Origin: Nocardioides sp. ChNu-153 | GTDB lineage: Bacteria; Actinomycetota; Actinomycetes; Propionibacteriales; Nocardioidaceae | Direction of reading: 5' to 3' | Assembly: GCF_030466625.1 (NCBI RefSeq) | Contig: NZ_JADEVT010000002.1 | Location: 248,001 to 312,000 of the forward strand | Length of the DNA stretch: 64,000 bases | In this document: positions 38,745-48,126 of the stretch, piece by piece | How positions within the stretch are numbered: the first letter of the stretch is position 1 | Layout: each line of letters opens with the position of its first letter | Position numbers and translations under genes: made by a program | Notes under the pieces: model-generated | What the model was told of the DNA's origin: nothing | What the model saw: the letters and a program-made list of their open reading frames with translations, nothing else | Database searches by the model: none

Positions 38745-40025
38745 CTACAAATCCGGGTTACCCGCCGGTCGGGCTGCAGCCCCGTGTTGGCGGCCCACCA
38801 CGAGCGCGATCTGCAGGGTGAACGCGTCCCGGGGGTCGGTCGGCGTGCAACCCGTCACCTCGGCGACCTGCGCCAGGCGGTAGCGCACCGTGTTGGCGTG
38901 CACGAACAGCGCCCGCGCGGTGCCCTCGATCGACGACCGGTGGGCGAAGTACGACGTCAGGGTCTCCACGAGCGCCGAGCGGTGCTCCGCCAGCGGCCGG
39001 TGCACGCGGGTCAGCAGGTGCTCCGCGGCGCCGCGGTCGCCGGCCAGCAGGCGCTCGGGCAGCAGGTCCAGCGCGTGCACGGGCCGGGGGGCGTCGGGCC
39101 AGGCGGCCGCGACGTCGTACCCGGCCACCGCCTCCCGCGCCGAGCGGTACGCCGACGCGAGGTCGTCGGCCCGCGGACCCACCACGACGGGTCCGGCCCC
39201 GAACTCGCCGACGACCGCGGCGGCGGCCTCGACGGGGGAGTCGACGCCGCCCAGGACGATGACCAGGCGGTGGCCCTGGATGGCGGACAGCACGTCGGTG
39301 GCGGCCGTGAGGGCGTGACGGCGGACGGTGCCGACGAGGTCGGGGGCGACCCGCTCCTGCGGTGCCGCGCCGAGGACGACGCACACCCCGCCACGCGACT
39401 CCCAGCCGAGCGCGCTGGCGCGCGAGAGCATCTCGTCGTCCGGGTCGCCCCGCAGGATGCTGTCGACGACGAGCGCCTCGAGCCGGGCGTCCCAGGCGCC
39501 GCGCGCCTCCGCGGCCCGGGCGTAGACCGTCGCGGTGGCGAACGCCAGCTCGCGGCCGTAGCGCAGGATCGCCGCGTGCACCGCGGGGCTGTCGCCGGGG
39601 TCGAGCACCTGGTCGAGGTGCTCCTCGACGACGTCGATGCCCAGGCGCACGAGGTCGACGGTCTGCTGGAGGGTGATGACGCCCGCCAGGGCCCGTGGCG
39701 CGGCGCCGAAGACGGCGGTCGCCAGCGTGGCGTCCGAGGGCTGCGCGCCCCCACCGGCCCGCCACCAGTCGACGAAGCTGCGGATGCCGGCCTGGATGAT
39801 GAGGCCGACCCACGACCGGTCCTCGGCCGAGAGGTCGCGGAACCAGCCCACCTCGGTCTCCATGCGGGCCGTGGCCGCGGTGCTCAGCCGTCCGGCGCCC
39901 CGCTGGAGGACGTCGGAGGTCCGGGCGCGCAGTGCGGCGTCGGGCGTCGACTCCGGCGACGGCCGGGTCCCTCCCGAGGGGTCCGCCGGGGGCCCGCCGG
40001 GGCCGGGGAGCGGGGAGAGGACCAC
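38745..40025 (-). CDS. fasR: PucR-family regulator of fatty acid synthesis (FasR-like)
   Basis: 426 residues. The C-terminal HTH_30/PucR domain reads LTSYFAHRSSIEGTARALFVHANTVRYRLAQVAEVTG; the N-terminal two-thirds is a helical/GGDEF-like CdaR region (FGAAPRALAGVITLQQTVDLVRLGIDVVEEH). In Streptomyces the gene just before fabD encodes a regulator of this kind that activates fab genes. Here it lies directly upstream of fabD on the same strand, so the same role is likely. GTG start at 40025 lies 7 nt after TAGGCT. Confidence 0.82.
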   Translation of the reverse strand: MVLSPLPGPGGPPADPSGGTRPSPESTPDAALRARTSDVLQRGAGRLSTAATARMETEVGWFRDLSAEDRSWVGLIIQAGIRSFVDWWRAGGGAQPSDATLATAVFGAAPRALAGVITLQQTVDLVRLGIDVVEEHLDQVLDPGDSPAVHAAILRYGRELAFATATVYARAAEARGAWDARLEALVVDSILRGDPDDEMLSRASALGWESRGGVCVVLGAAPQERVAPDLVGTVRRHALTAATDVLSAIQGHRLVIVLGGVDSPVEAAAAVVGEFGAGPVVVGPRADDLASAYRSAREAVAGYDVAAAWPDAPRPVHALDLLPERLLAGDRGAAEHLLTRVHRPLAEHRSALVETLTSYFAHRSSIEGTARALFVHANTVRYRLAQVAEVTGCTPTDPRDAFTLQIALVVGRQHGAAARPAGNPDL

Positions 40026-40032
40026 CCGCCAC

Positions 40033-40038
40033 AGCCTA
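40033..40038 (-). promoter_or_regulatory. Putative -10 box of the FasR-like gene (leaderless)
   Basis: TAGGCT on the minus strand, 7 nt before the GTG start, identical in hexamer and spacing to uppS and dgt. Confidence 0.5.
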
Positions 40039-40162
40039 GTGCGTCGCCCGGGTCACGCCGGGGTGACGGTGCGCTGACGGTCTCGTCACCGCCCGCCCGT
40101 CGTCGCGCGCCCCGCACGTACCTCTGGTTGAATCCGGCACGACCCCACCCCGAGGAGGGCCC

Positions 40163-41158
40163 GTGCCGGAACCCCAGCTGCAGCACGTCGAGGTCCACGG
40201 CCACCGCCGGGCCTTCGTGGTGACCGGCAGCGGCCCCGCGCTGCTCCTGCTGCACGGCCTCGGCTGCGACCACACGACGTGGCTGCCCGCCATGGCGCGG
40301 CTGGCCGAGCGCCACACCGTCATCGCGCCCGACCTGCTCGGGCACGGCCGCTCGGACAAGCCCCGGGCCGACTACAGCGTGGGCGGCTACGCCAACGGCA
40401 TGCGCGACCTGCTGACCGTGCTGGGCGTCGACCGCGTGACGGTCGTGGGCCACAGCTTCGGGGGCGGGGTCGCCATGCAGTTCGCGTACCAGTTCCCCGA
40501 GCGCACCGAGCGCCTCGTCCTGGTGGCCAGCGGCGGCCTGGGCCCGGAGGTGAGCCCGATGATCCGGGCGGTGACCACGCCCGGGTTCCACGAGGCGATG
40601 GGCGTGCTGACGGCGCCCGGCGTGCGGCAGGCGGTGACCGGCGGCCTGCGGGTGCTCGGCCGGGTGCCGGGGCGCCGCACGCGCGACCTGCCCGAGGTGG
40701 CCGCCATCGTCGAGTCGTTCCGCGACCCCCGCGCCCGCGCGGCGATCCGGCACGTCGTGCGGGGCGTCGTCGACTGGCGGGGCCAGATCATCACCATGGC
40801 CGACCGCGCCTACCTCACGGCGTCGCTGCCGATGTGCGTCGTCTGGGGGCGCGAGGACGAGGTCATCCCGGTGGGCCACGTCGACAACGCGGCGCGGCTC
40901 GCGCCGGGCGCGCGCATCGAGGTCCTGGACGACGCGGGCCACTTCCCGCACAAGGACCACCCCGGGCGGTTCGCCGCGGTCATCGAGGACTTCGTGGCGA
41001 CGACGGAGCCCGCGCGGCACAGCCGGGCACGCTGGCGCCGCCACCTCCTCGACGGGCCGACGGTCCCCGCGGTGCAGGCCGAGGCCGGCGAGGCGCCGGC
41101 CCGTCCTGCACCGGCCCCGCCGGCTCCGCGCCGCCTGCGCCTGGTGCGGGGCGCCTGA
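40163..41158 (+). CDS. Alpha/beta-fold hydrolase
   Basis: 331 residues. Nucleophile elbow VGHSFGGGVAMQFA, oxyanion HGLGCDHTTW, acid in VVWGREDEVIPVGH and catalytic His in DDAGHFPHKDHPGRF make a full catalytic triad. Similar to esterases or lactonases; substrate unknown. A 45-residue Pro/Ala/Arg-rich tail follows the domain. GTG start with GAGGAGG at 4 nt spacing. It is divergent from the FasR-like gene and ends before the terminator shared with aceE. Confidence 0.85.
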   Translation: MPEPQLQHVEVHGHRRAFVVTGSGPALLLLHGLGCDHTTWLPAMARLAERHTVIAPDLLGHGRSDKPRADYSVGGYANGMRDLLTVLGVDRVTVVGHSFGGGVAMQFAYQFPERTERLVLVASGGLGPEVSPMIRAVTTPGFHEAMGVLTAPGVRQAVTGGLRVLGRVPGRRTRDLPEVAAIVESFRDPRARAAIRHVVRGVVDWRGQIITMADRAYLTASLPMCVVWGREDEVIPVGHVDNAARLAPGARIEVLDDAGHFPHKDHPGRFAAVIEDFVATTEPARHSRARWRRHLLDGPTVPAVQAEAGEAPARPAPAPPAPRRLRLVRGA

Positions 41159-41208
41159 CCGGCGTACGCCGCCTCTTCCTGCGGTTCGCTCCGGAACCCC
41201 GCCGACGG

Positions 41209-41265
41209 CGAGGGCCCCGGGCCGCGCGGCGGGATCGCTCCCACCGCGCGGGCCCGGGGCCCTCG
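41209..41265. terminator. Long bidirectional hairpin between hydrolase and aceE
   Basis: Arms 41209-41230 and 41243-41265 pair over 15 bp (CGAGGGCCCCGGGCC...) then, after a one-base bulge, six more. It fills the convergent gap and ends 18 bp from the aceE stop. Confidence 0.82.
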
Positions 41266-41282
41266 TCACGGTCGACGACGCG

Positions 41283-44084
41283 TCAGGCGTCGCCGCCCTC
41301 CTGCGCGACGTCCTTCACCGCGGTGGGGTCGTCGATCCGGTACTTGTCGAACGCCTTGCGGACCAGCGCCGGGTCGATCTCGCCGGCGTCCGCGAGCGCC
41401 TGCAGCGAGGCGACGACGACGGACTGGGCGTCGATGTGGAAGAACCGGCGCGCCGACGGACGCGTGTCGGCGAAGCCGAACCCGTCCGCACCGAGCACGC
41501 GGTAGTCCTCCGGCACCCAGCGGGCGATCTGCAGCGGCACCGCGGCCATGTAGTCCGACACGGCGACGACCGGGCCCGACGAGTCGCTCAGCTTCTCCGA
41601 GACGTACGCCGTGCGCGGGGCCTCGTCGGGGTGGAGCAGGTTCCACTCCTCCGACGCGATGGCCTCGCGGGCCAGCTCGTTCCACGACGTGACCGACCAG
41701 GTGTCGGCCGCGACGCCCCACTCCTCGGCGAGCATGCGCTGGGCGTCCTTGATCCAGGGGAAGCCGACGCCCGAGGCGAGCAGGCGGACCCGCGGGCCCT
41801 CCGCCTCCGACGCGGACACCTGGTACATGCCCTTGAGGAGACCGGCGACGTCGAGGTCCTCGGGCTCCGCGGGCTGCTCGACCGGCTCGTTGTAGACGGT
41901 GAGGTAGAAGATGACGTCCTCGCCCGTCGGGTGCTCCTCGCTCGCGCCGTACATGCGCTCGAGGCCCGAACGCATCACGTGGCCGACCTCGTAGGCGAAC
42001 GCGGGGTCGTAGTGCACGACCGCCGGGTTGGTCGCCGCGAGCAGCGGGGAGTGGCCGTCGGCGTGCTGCAGGCCCTCGCCGGTGAGCGTGGTGCGACCGG
42101 CCGTCGCGCCCACGAGGAAGCCGCGGGCGAGCTGGTCGGCCATGGCCCAGATGGAGTCGCCCGTGCGCTGGAACCCGAACATCGAGTAGAAGATGTAGAA
42201 CGGGATCATGTGCTCGCCGTGCGTGCTGTACGCCGAACCCGCAGCGGTCGCGGACGCCATCGCGCCGGCCTCGGAGATGCCCTCGTGGAGCAGCTGCCCC
42301 GAGGTCGACTCCTTGTAGGCCAGCAGCATGTTGCGGTCGACCGACTCGTAGGTCTGGCCCATCGGGTTGTAGACCTTGACGCTCGGGAACATCGAGTCCA
42401 TGCCGAAGGTCCGGTACTCGTCGGGCGCGATCGGCACGACCCGCTGGCCGATCTCGGGGTCCTTCATCCAGTCGCGCAGCAGGCGCACGGCGGCCATCGT
42501 CGTGGCCACCTTGTTCTTGCCGGCGCCCTTCTTGAGGTCTGCGTAGACCTTGTCGCCCGGGAGCTTCAGCATCGTCGCGCGGTTGACGCGACGGGGGAGC
42601 GAGCCGCCGAGCTGGTTGCGGCGCTCCATCATGTACTCCATCTCGGGCGACTTCGCCCCGGGGTGGAAGAACGGAGCGGCGCCGGTCTCCTCGTACGCGA
42701 TCTCGAGGTCGCGGTCGGAGATGGGCAGGTAGAGGCGGTCGCGGAAGCGCTTGACGTCGTCCTTCGTCAGCTTCTTCATCTGGTGCGTCGCGTTCTTGCC
42801 CTCGAGCGAGTCGATCGTCCAGCCCTTGATCGTCTTCGCGAGGATCACGGTCGGCTGGCCGACGTGCTTCGTCGCGGCGTCGAACGCGGCGTACACCTTG
42901 CGGTAGTCGTGACCGCCGCGGGGGAGCTTGCGGATCTGGTCGTCGCTCATGTGCTCGACCATCGCCCGCAGGCGCTGGTCGCCGCCGAAGAAGTCCTCGC
43001 GCACGTAGGAGCCCGACTCGACCGAGTAGGTCTGGAAGGCGCCGTCGGGGGTCGTGTTCATCTGGTTGACGAGCACGCCGTCGACGTCGCGGGCCAGCAG
43101 CTGGTCCCACTCGCGGCCCCAGACGACCTTGATGACGTTCCAGCCGGCGCCGCGGAAGTAGGACTCCAGCTCCTGGATGATCTTGCCGTTGCCCGTCACC
43201 GGACCGTCGAGCTGCTGCAGGTTGCAGTTGACGACCCAGGTCAGGTTGTCGAGCTCCTCGCGCGCCGCGGTGCGGATCGCGCCGAGCGACTCGGGCTCGC
43301 CCATCTCGCCGTCGCCGAGGAAGGCCCACACGCGCTGCTTGCTCGTGTCCTTGACGCCGCGGTTCTGCAGGTAGCGGTTGAAGCGGGCCTGGTAGATCGA
43401 GTTGATCGCCGTCAGGCCCATCGAGACCGTCGGGAACTCCCAGAACTCCGGCATGAGCCGGGGGTGGGGGTACGACGACAGGCCGGCCCCGACGCCGTGC
43501 TGGACCTCCTGGCGGAACCGGTAGAGCTGCTGCTCCGACAGCCGGCCCTCGAGGAAGGCGCGGGCGTAGACGCCGGGGGAGGCGTGGCCCTGGATGTAGA
43601 CCTGGTCGCCCCCGCCCTCGGCGTCACGGCCCTTGAAGAAGTGGTTGAAGCCGACCTCGTAGAGGCTGGCCGACGACTGGTACGTCGCGATGTGGCCACC
43701 GACCTCGAGGCCCTTGCGGTTCGCGCTCGAGACCATCATCGCGGCGTTCCACCGGATGAAGGCACGGATGCGGCGCTCGACGTCCTCGTCGCCGGGGAAC
43801 CACGGCTCGCGCTCGGGCGGGATGGTGTTGATGTAGTCGGTGGAACGCAGGGCCGGCACGCCGACCTGCTTCTCACGCGCCCGCTCGAGCAACCGGAGCA
43901 TGACGTAGCGCGCGCGCTCCCGCCCTCGGTCGTCGATCAGGGAGTCGAAGGAGTCGAGCCACTCGTGGGTCTCGTCCGGGTCGATGTCGGGCAACTGGGT
44001 CGGCAGGCCCTCGTGGATCACGGACGTGGAAGTGGAGCGCGACTGGCCGGGTCGGGGTGTCGAGTCAGCGGTCACGCCCGCCAT
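41283..44084 (-). CDS. aceE: Pyruvate dehydrogenase E1 component (homodimeric)
   Basis: 933 residues. Decarboxylates pyruvate with thiamine diphosphate and passes the acetyl group to the E2 lipoyl domain. ThDP motif: [12 protein letters not shown] ... [11 protein letters not shown]. Other AceE blocks: [66 protein letters not shown] and [37 protein letters not shown]. The length and single-chain form are typical of gram-negative and actinobacterial aceE. E2 and E3 are not in the window. Start ATG 44084; a GTG nine bases downstream is also possible; no strong ribosome site for either. Confidence 0.96.
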   Translation of the reverse strand: MAGVTADSTPRPGQSRSTSTSVIHEGLPTQLPDIDPDETHEWLDSFDSLIDDRGRERARYVMLRLLERAREKQVGVPALRSTDYINTIPPEREPWFPGDEDVERRIRAFIRWNAAMMVSSANRKGLEVGGHIATYQSSASLYEVGFNHFFKGRDAEGGGDQVYIQGHASPGVYARAFLEGRLSEQQLYRFRQEVQHGVGAGLSSYPHPRLMPEFWEFPTVSMGLTAINSIYQARFNRYLQNRGVKDTSKQRVWAFLGDGEMGEPESLGAIRTAAREELDNLTWVVNCNLQQLDGPVTGNGKIIQELESYFRGAGWNVIKVVWGREWDQLLARDVDGVLVNQMNTTPDGAFQTYSVESGSYVREDFFGGDQRLRAMVEHMSDDQIRKLPRGGHDYRKVYAAFDAATKHVGQPTVILAKTIKGWTIDSLEGKNATHQMKKLTKDDVKRFRDRLYLPISDRDLEIAYEETGAAPFFHPGAKSPEMEYMMERRNQLGGSLPRRVNRATMLKLPGDKVYADLKKGAGKNKVATTMAAVRLLRDWMKDPEIGQRVVPIAPDEYRTFGMDSMFPSVKVYNPMGQTYESVDRNMLLAYKESTSGQLLHEGISEAGAMASATAAGSAYSTHGEHMIPFYIFYSMFGFQRTGDSIWAMADQLARGFLVGATAGRTTLTGEGLQHADGHSPLLAATNPAVVHYDPAFAYEVGHVMRSGLERMYGASEEHPTGEDVIFYLTVYNEPVEQPAEPEDLDVAGLLKGMYQVSASEAEGPRVRLLASGVGFPWIKDAQRMLAEEWGVAADTWSVTSWNELAREAIASEEWNLLHPDEAPRTAYVSEKLSDSSGPVVAVSDYMAAVPLQIARWVPEDYRVLGADGFGFADTRPSARRFFHIDAQSVVVASLQALADAGEIDPALVRKAFDKYRIDDPTAVKDVAQEGGDA

Positions 44085-44269
44085 CGTCGCACGTGGCGAA
44101 CCCGCAAGAAATCTACCCGTGAGTACGTCCGCCAGGCGGCCAGCGGGCCCCTCCGGGGCGCGCCACGCGGCGGGGAGAGGTTGCGCAGCCTGCGGAAACC
44201 CGGTGGACTACGGGGCACGCTGCGGCACGAGGCCGTCGCGGGACTGCGGACGAAGGACTGGAGGAGTCA

Positions 44270-44707
44270 GTGAGTGCGACCCCGGGTGGTGGATCCACCC
44301 AGACGGCGGGCATGAGCCCGGCGGCCCGGCTGGGCCTGGTGAAGGGCATGACGATCCAGGAGCTCGGCTGGGACGAGGACTGCGACGACGACCTCCGGGC
44401 TGCGATCGAGGAGGAGATCGACGCCGACCTCGTCGAGGAGGCGGACGGCGCCGTGGTCGACGCCGTGCTCCTGTGGTGGCGCGCGGACGACGGCGACCTG
44501 GTCGACGGGCTCGTCGACGCGCTGACCGACCTCGTGGGGGGCGGCGCGATCTGGCTGCTCACGCCGAAGGTGGGTCGTCCCGGCAGCGTGGACCCTGCCG
44601 ACATCGCGGAGGCCGCGCCGGTCGCCGGGCTCGCGCAGACGACCACGGCCCCGGTCAGCAAGGACTGGTCGGCCACGCGGCTCGTGGCCCCGAAGTCCCA
44701 GGGCTGA
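44270..44707 (+). CDS. DUF3052 domain protein
   Basis: 145 residues. LGLVKGMTIQELGWDEDCDDDLRAAIEEEIDADLVEEADGAVVDAVLLWWRADDGDLVDGLVDALTDLVGGGAIWLLTPK is the DUF3052 domain, ending with SKDWSATRLVAPKSQG as in the family. Acidic cytosolic protein, function unknown, and commonly divergent from aceE in actinobacteria, as here (185 bp apart). GTG start with GGAGGAG upstream. Confidence 0.9.
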   Translation: MSATPGGGSTQTAGMSPAARLGLVKGMTIQELGWDEDCDDDLRAAIEEEIDADLVEEADGAVVDAVLLWWRADDGDLVDGLVDALTDLVGGGAIWLLTPKVGRPGSVDPADIAEAAPVAGLAQTTTAPVSKDWSATRLVAPKSQG

Positions 44708-44777
44708 TCGGCGGGCCCGTGCGCCCGATTGCGTAACAGCGCGTGACACTTCCTGTTCAAGACCGTTCCTCGGCACG

Positions 44778-44783
44778 TAGGGT
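44778..44783 (+). promoter_or_regulatory. Probable promoter of the acyl-CoA synthetase gene
   Basis: TAGGGT (-10) with TTCAAG 16 bp upstream (44756-44761). A leader of about 23 nt with GAGGAAAGG ribosome site leads to the ATG at 44813. Confidence 0.45.
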
Positions 44784-44812
44784 CGCCCTACCCTCTCGAG
44801 GAAAGGTCGGTC

Positions 44813-46441
44813 ATGAGCGCACTCAGGACGAAGGCGTCCGACGCGGGCACGAGCCTGCGGGTCCTGGTCAGGTCGGGCATCGTCCGCCCGTACTCCCCGA
44901 AGGTGCTGGCCGGTCTCGTCGGCACGCTCCGCGCGTGGGGCACGTCGCCGGCGGGCGGGTTCCGGACGCTGGCGCTGCGCGCCCCCGACCAGCCCGGCGT
45001 GGTGGACGAGCGGGGCGTGCTCACCTGGGGTGAGCTGCACCGCCGTACGAACGCCCTGGCCGCGGCCCTGCGCGCGCGGGGGGTCCGCGAGGGCGACGGC
45101 GTCGCCCTCATGTGCCGCAACCACCGGGGCTTCGTGGAGGCCTCCATCGCGGTGAGCAAGCTCGGGGCCGACGTGCTCTACCTCAACACCGCCTTCGCCG
45201 GGCCGCAGCTGGCTGACGTCGTCGAGCGCGAGCAGCCCCGCGTCCTGGTGCACGACGAGGAGTTCACCGACCTGCTGGCCGACGTCGACGTCGAGCTGCG
45301 CGTGCTCGCCTGGGTCGACGAGGAGCCGACGGGCCCCGACGCCCCGCCCACGATCGACGGGCTCGTGGAGGCCGCGACCGCGGCCGGTGGTGACGCCGAG
45401 CCCGCCCCGCCGGGTCGCGAGGGCCGCACGATCATCCTCACGTCGGGCACGACGGGCACGCCGAAGGGCGCCCCGCGGCCCCAGGGTGGCGTGCCGGCGG
45501 CGGTCTCGCTGCTGTCGCGGATGCCGCTGCGGGCCGGGTGGCGCTGCTACGTCGCCGCACCGCTGTTCCACACCTGGGGCTTCGCGCACTACCAGCTCGC
45601 CATGCTGCTCGGCACGACGCTCGTGCTGCGCCGCCGCTTCGACCCGGCCGAGGCCCTCGCGCTGCTCGAGGAGGAGCGCTGCACGTCCTTCGTCGTGATC
45701 CCCGTGATGCTGCAGCGCATCCTCGCGCTGCCCGCCGACGTGCTCGACCGCCACCGGCTCGACCACCTGCAGGTCGTCGCGTCGTCGGGGTCGGCGCTGC
45801 CCGGCGACCTCGCGCTGGACTGGATGGACCGCTTCGGCGACAACCTCTACAGCACCTACGGCTCGACCGAGGTCGCCTGGGCGAGCATCGCCGACCCCAC
45901 CGACCTGCGGGAGGCGCCCGGCTCGGCGGGCCGGCTGCCGCACGCCACGGTCATCCGCATCCTCGACGAGCAGGGCCGACCGGTGCCCGACGGGGAGCCG
46001 GGCCGGATCTTCGTCGGCAACGACCTGCAGATCGAGGGGTACACGGGCGGCGGCGCCAAGGAGGTCGTGGACGGCCTCATGTCGTCCGGTGACGTCGGGC
46101 GGTTCGGCCCGGACGGCCGCCTCTACGTCGAGGGTCGCGACGACGAGATGATCGTCTCCGGCGGGGAGAACGTCTTCCCCCGCGAGGTCGAGGACTGCCT
46201 GGCGCGGCACGAGGCCGTCAGCGAGGTCGCCGCGCTGGGCGTGCCGGACGACGACTTCGGCAAGCGGCTGCGGGCCTTCGTCGTGCTGACCGCCGACGGC
46301 TCGGTGGACGAGGACGGGCTCAAGGACTGGGTGCGCGCCAACCTGGCCCGCTACAAGGTCCCGCGCGAGATCGTGTTCCTCGACGAGCTGCCCCGCAACG
46401 CCACCGGCAAGGTGCTGAAGCGGGAGCTCGACGCGGGCTGA
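44813..46441 (+). CDS. AMP-dependent acyl-CoA synthetase/ligase
   Basis: 542 residues. Activates a carboxylic acid (fatty acid likely) to acyl-AMP then acyl-CoA. P-loop-like motif TIILTSGTTGTPKGAPRP, adenylate motif YSTYGSTEVAWAS, and C-terminal SGDVGRF ... GRDDEMIVSGGENVFPREVED with catalytic Lys in NATGKVLKRE. N-terminal part (LVRSGIVRPYSPKVLAGLVGTLRAWG) resembles mycobacterial FadD enzymes. Length fits. The following peroxiredoxin gene begins 37 bp later on the same strand. Confidence 0.9.
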   Translation: MSALRTKASDAGTSLRVLVRSGIVRPYSPKVLAGLVGTLRAWGTSPAGGFRTLALRAPDQPGVVDERGVLTWGELHRRTNALAAALRARGVREGDGVALMCRNHRGFVEASIAVSKLGADVLYLNTAFAGPQLADVVEREQPRVLVHDEEFTDLLADVDVELRVLAWVDEEPTGPDAPPTIDGLVEAATAAGGDAEPAPPGREGRTIILTSGTTGTPKGAPRPQGGVPAAVSLLSRMPLRAGWRCYVAAPLFHTWGFAHYQLAMLLGTTLVLRRRFDPAEALALLEEERCTSFVVIPVMLQRILALPADVLDRHRLDHLQVVASSGSALPGDLALDWMDRFGDNLYSTYGSTEVAWASIADPTDLREAPGSAGRLPHATVIRILDEQGRPVPDGEPGRIFVGNDLQIEGYTGGGAKEVVDGLMSSGDVGRFGPDGRLYVEGRDDEMIVSGGENVFPREVEDCLARHEAVSEVAALGVPDDDFGKRLRAFVVLTADGSVDEDGLKDWVRANLARYKVPREIVFLDELPRNATGKVLKRELDAG

Positions 46442-46478
46442 GCGGGTGTCGCGGGAGGTGCCGGCGGAGGGTGCGAGG

Positions 46479-47003
46479 ATGGGCGACATGCCCGACCTGC
46501 AGCTCGACCTCCCGCCCGGACCCGGCGCCGGCGCGGCCGGCCCGGGTCTCCCGGTCGGCGCGCAGGCACCGGACTTCACGCTGCGCGACCAGTTCGGCCA
46601 GAGCGTCACCCTGTCGTCGTTCCGCGACCGCAAGGCGGTGGCGCTCGTCTTCATCCCGTTCGCGTTCTCCGGGGTCTGCACCGGCGAGCTCGGCGGTCTC
46701 CAGGCCCGCATCGCCGACTTCCTGACGTTCGACACCGAGGCGCTGGTCGTCTCCTGCGACCCGGTGTACTCGCTGCGGGCGTTCGCCGACCGCGACGGGC
46801 TCAACCTGCCGCTGCTGTCCGACTTCTGGCCCCACGGGGCGGTGGCGTCGGCGTACGGCGTGCTCGACGAGGCGCGCGGCTGCCCGCGCCGCTCGTCGTA
46901 CGTCGTGGGGCCGGACGGGGTCGTGCGGTGGGCGGTGCACAACGAGCGCTCGCAGGGGCGTGACCTCGACGCGCACCTCGCCGCGCTGCGCGCCGCGGTC
47001 TGA
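46479..47003 (+). CDS. AhpE-like peroxiredoxin
   Basis: 174 residues. Thiol peroxidase of the AhpC/TSA family. A Pro/Gly/Ala-rich N-terminus is followed by LPVGAQAPDFTLRDQFGQSVTLSSF; the peroxidatic Cys lies in FIPFAFSGVCTGELGGL (PxxxTxxC type). Two other Cys (SCDPVYS and RGCPRRSS) could resolve it or react with mycothiol/mycoredoxin, as for AhpE. ATG 46479 has GGAGGG 7 nt upstream; a second ATG at 46488 lies 7 nt after GAGGAT and may start a leaderless mRNA. Confidence 0.85.
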   Translation: MGDMPDLQLDLPPGPGAGAAGPGLPVGAQAPDFTLRDQFGQSVTLSSFRDRKAVALVFIPFAFSGVCTGELGGLQARIADFLTFDTEALVVSCDPVYSLRAFADRDGLNLPLLSDFWPHGAVASAYGVLDEARGCPRRSSYVVGPDGVVRWAVHNERSQGRDLDAHLAALRAAV

Positions 47004-47114
47004 GCGGCCCCGACCGGCCCCGACCGGCCCCACCGGTCTGGACCGGTGGCCGCGATGTGAGACGGATTCCGCGTTCCGTGGAAGTTCAACGATCAACCGT
47101 TGCATGATCTTCTC

Positions 47115-47152
47115 GTCGCGCCGCTGGTGACCCGAGACTCCAGCGGCGCGAC
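47115..47152 (+). terminator. Terminator after the peroxiredoxin gene
   Basis: Perfect 13-bp stem (GTCGCGCCGCTGG, 47115-47127, with 47140-47152) and 12-nt loop, followed by ATTCAATTT, one of few T-rich ends in the window. Confidence 0.8.
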
Positions 47153-47221
47153 ATTCAATTTCGCGGACGTCCGGATCGCACCCGGCGTCCGGCCCGGTCG
47201 GTGACGTCCCCCCGGCTGTCG

Positions 47222-47227
47222 TAGGCT
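47222..47227 (+). promoter_or_regulatory. Probable -10 box of tRNA-Val
   Basis: TAGGCT, 13 bp before the mature tRNA 5' end. Confidence 0.45.
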
Positions 47228-47240
47228 GTGCGCCGCCCGA

Positions 47241-47314
47241 GGGCGAATAGCTCAGCTGGTCAGAGCGTCCGGTTTACACCCGGAAGGTCGGGGGTTCGAG
47301 CCCCTCTTCGCCCA
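47241..47314 (+). tRNA. tRNA-Val (TAC)
   Basis: 74-nt cloverleaf: acceptor GGGCGAA/TTCGCCC, D arm GCTC/GAGC, anticodon stem TCCGG/CCGGA with loop TTTACAC (TAC), T arm GGGGG.../CCCCT with TTCGAGC, discriminator A. CCA is not encoded. Confidence 0.94.
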
Positions 47315-47420
47315 CCCCGCCGTCCCGCCGGCGTCCTGTGCCGACGGCGCGCCCCTCCGGCCGGCGCGGAGCGCCGACTACCCGACCGGAGGTTCCTCCC
47401 CGGTGGGCCCCCGGTCGAGG

Positions 47421-47447
47421 TGAGAGGGCTCTCACGCAAGCCTCACG
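47421..47447. promoter_or_regulatory. 16-bp palindromic element (copy A) before the Asp-rich gene
   Basis: TGAGAGGGCTCTCACG at 47421-47436 contains a perfect 6-2-6 inverted repeat (TGAGAG/CTCTCA). The right half begins CTCACG, which recurs 11 bp on (47442-47447), the spacing usual for OmpR-family direct repeats. It lies about 87 bp upstream of the Asp-rich gene start. An identical 16-mer occurs at 50830-50845. Likely a response-regulator site; not proven. Confidence 0.6.
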
Positions 47448-47522
47448 GTGGTCTAACGGCGCGGCGGGAAGGTCGTCCTATCACCCACCGGGCCCGCGGG
47501 TCCGTCGAGAAGAGGACACCCC

Positions 47523-48017
47523 ATGCTGCTCAAGATCGTGCTCCCCGGCGTCGTCGCCCTGCTGGGCCTGTGCGGCGCGGCCCTGCTCGCCCTCCCCGGG
47601 TCGGGCGGCCCGCAGCCCGAGGCCGTCACCATCACCTCCGTCGGTGACGACGACGCCGACGACGCCGGCACCCCCGCGCCCACCGCGGCACCGACCTCGG
47701 CCGCCCCCACCACGCCCCCCACGGCTGCTCCCACGGCGGCCCCCTCCGCACCGGCTCCGGCGCCCCCCGCGGCGCCGCGACGGGACGGCGACGACGACCG
47801 CGACGACGACCGCGACGACGACCGCGACGACCGCTCGACGGCGCCCGCGCCCGCGCCCCGGTCGACGCCCGCCCCCGCGCCGCGGCCGGCTGCGCCGGCA
47901 CCGAACCGTGACGACGACGACCGTGACGACCGCGGCGACGACGGTGACGACGACCGCGGTGACGACGGTGACGACGACCGCGGTGACGACGGCGACGACG
48001 ACGGTGGCGACGACTGA
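47523..48017 (+). CDS. Asp/Arg-rich membrane-anchored or secreted protein (copy A)
   Basis: 164 residues. A single hydrophobic segment (about 5-25) acts as signal peptide or anchor. The rest is disordered: Pro/Ala/Thr linkers flank two tails of Asp with regularly placed Arg (DDDRDDDRDDDRDD near 90-103 and DDDDRDDRGDDGDDDRGDD after 130). Over a third of the second half is Asp. It has no recognised domain. Asp-rich tails may bind Ca2+ or Mg2+ or act as a charge brush. It has a counterpart with the same plan at 50369-50785, on the other side of a two-component system. ATG has GAGGACACCCC upstream. Confidence 0.72.
   Translation: MLLKIVLPGVVALLGLCGAALLALPGSGGPQPEAVTITSVGDDDADDAGTPAPTAAPTSAAPTTPPTAAPTAAPSAPAPAPPAAPRRDGDDDRDDDRDDDRDDRSTAPAPAPRSTPAPAPRPAAPAPNRDDDDRDDRGDDGDDDRGDDGDDDRGDDGDDDGGDD
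47943..47990. repeat. 24-bp perfect tandem duplication in Asp-rich gene A
   Basis: Two identical copies (47943-47966, 47967-47990) beginning ggtgacgacgaccgcgg, in frame, within wider gacgac repeats. Encodes GDDDRGDD units. Confidence 0.8.
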
Positions 48018-48048
48018 CGCGGCGCCGCGCCGTACCGGACCCCCCGGG

Positions 48049-48089
48049 CGACAGCGCCCCCGCGACCACGGGTCGCGGGGGCGCTGTCG
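48049..48089. terminator. Perfect 19-bp bidirectional hairpin
   Basis: Arms 48049-48067 and 48071-48089 are fully complementary with a 3-nt ACG loop, between the convergent Asp-rich gene A and the response regulator gene. No T-run. Confidence 0.88.
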
Positions 48090-48126
48090 TGCCTGCGCCG
48101 TCGTGTCTGCGCTGTCGGGCCTGCAC

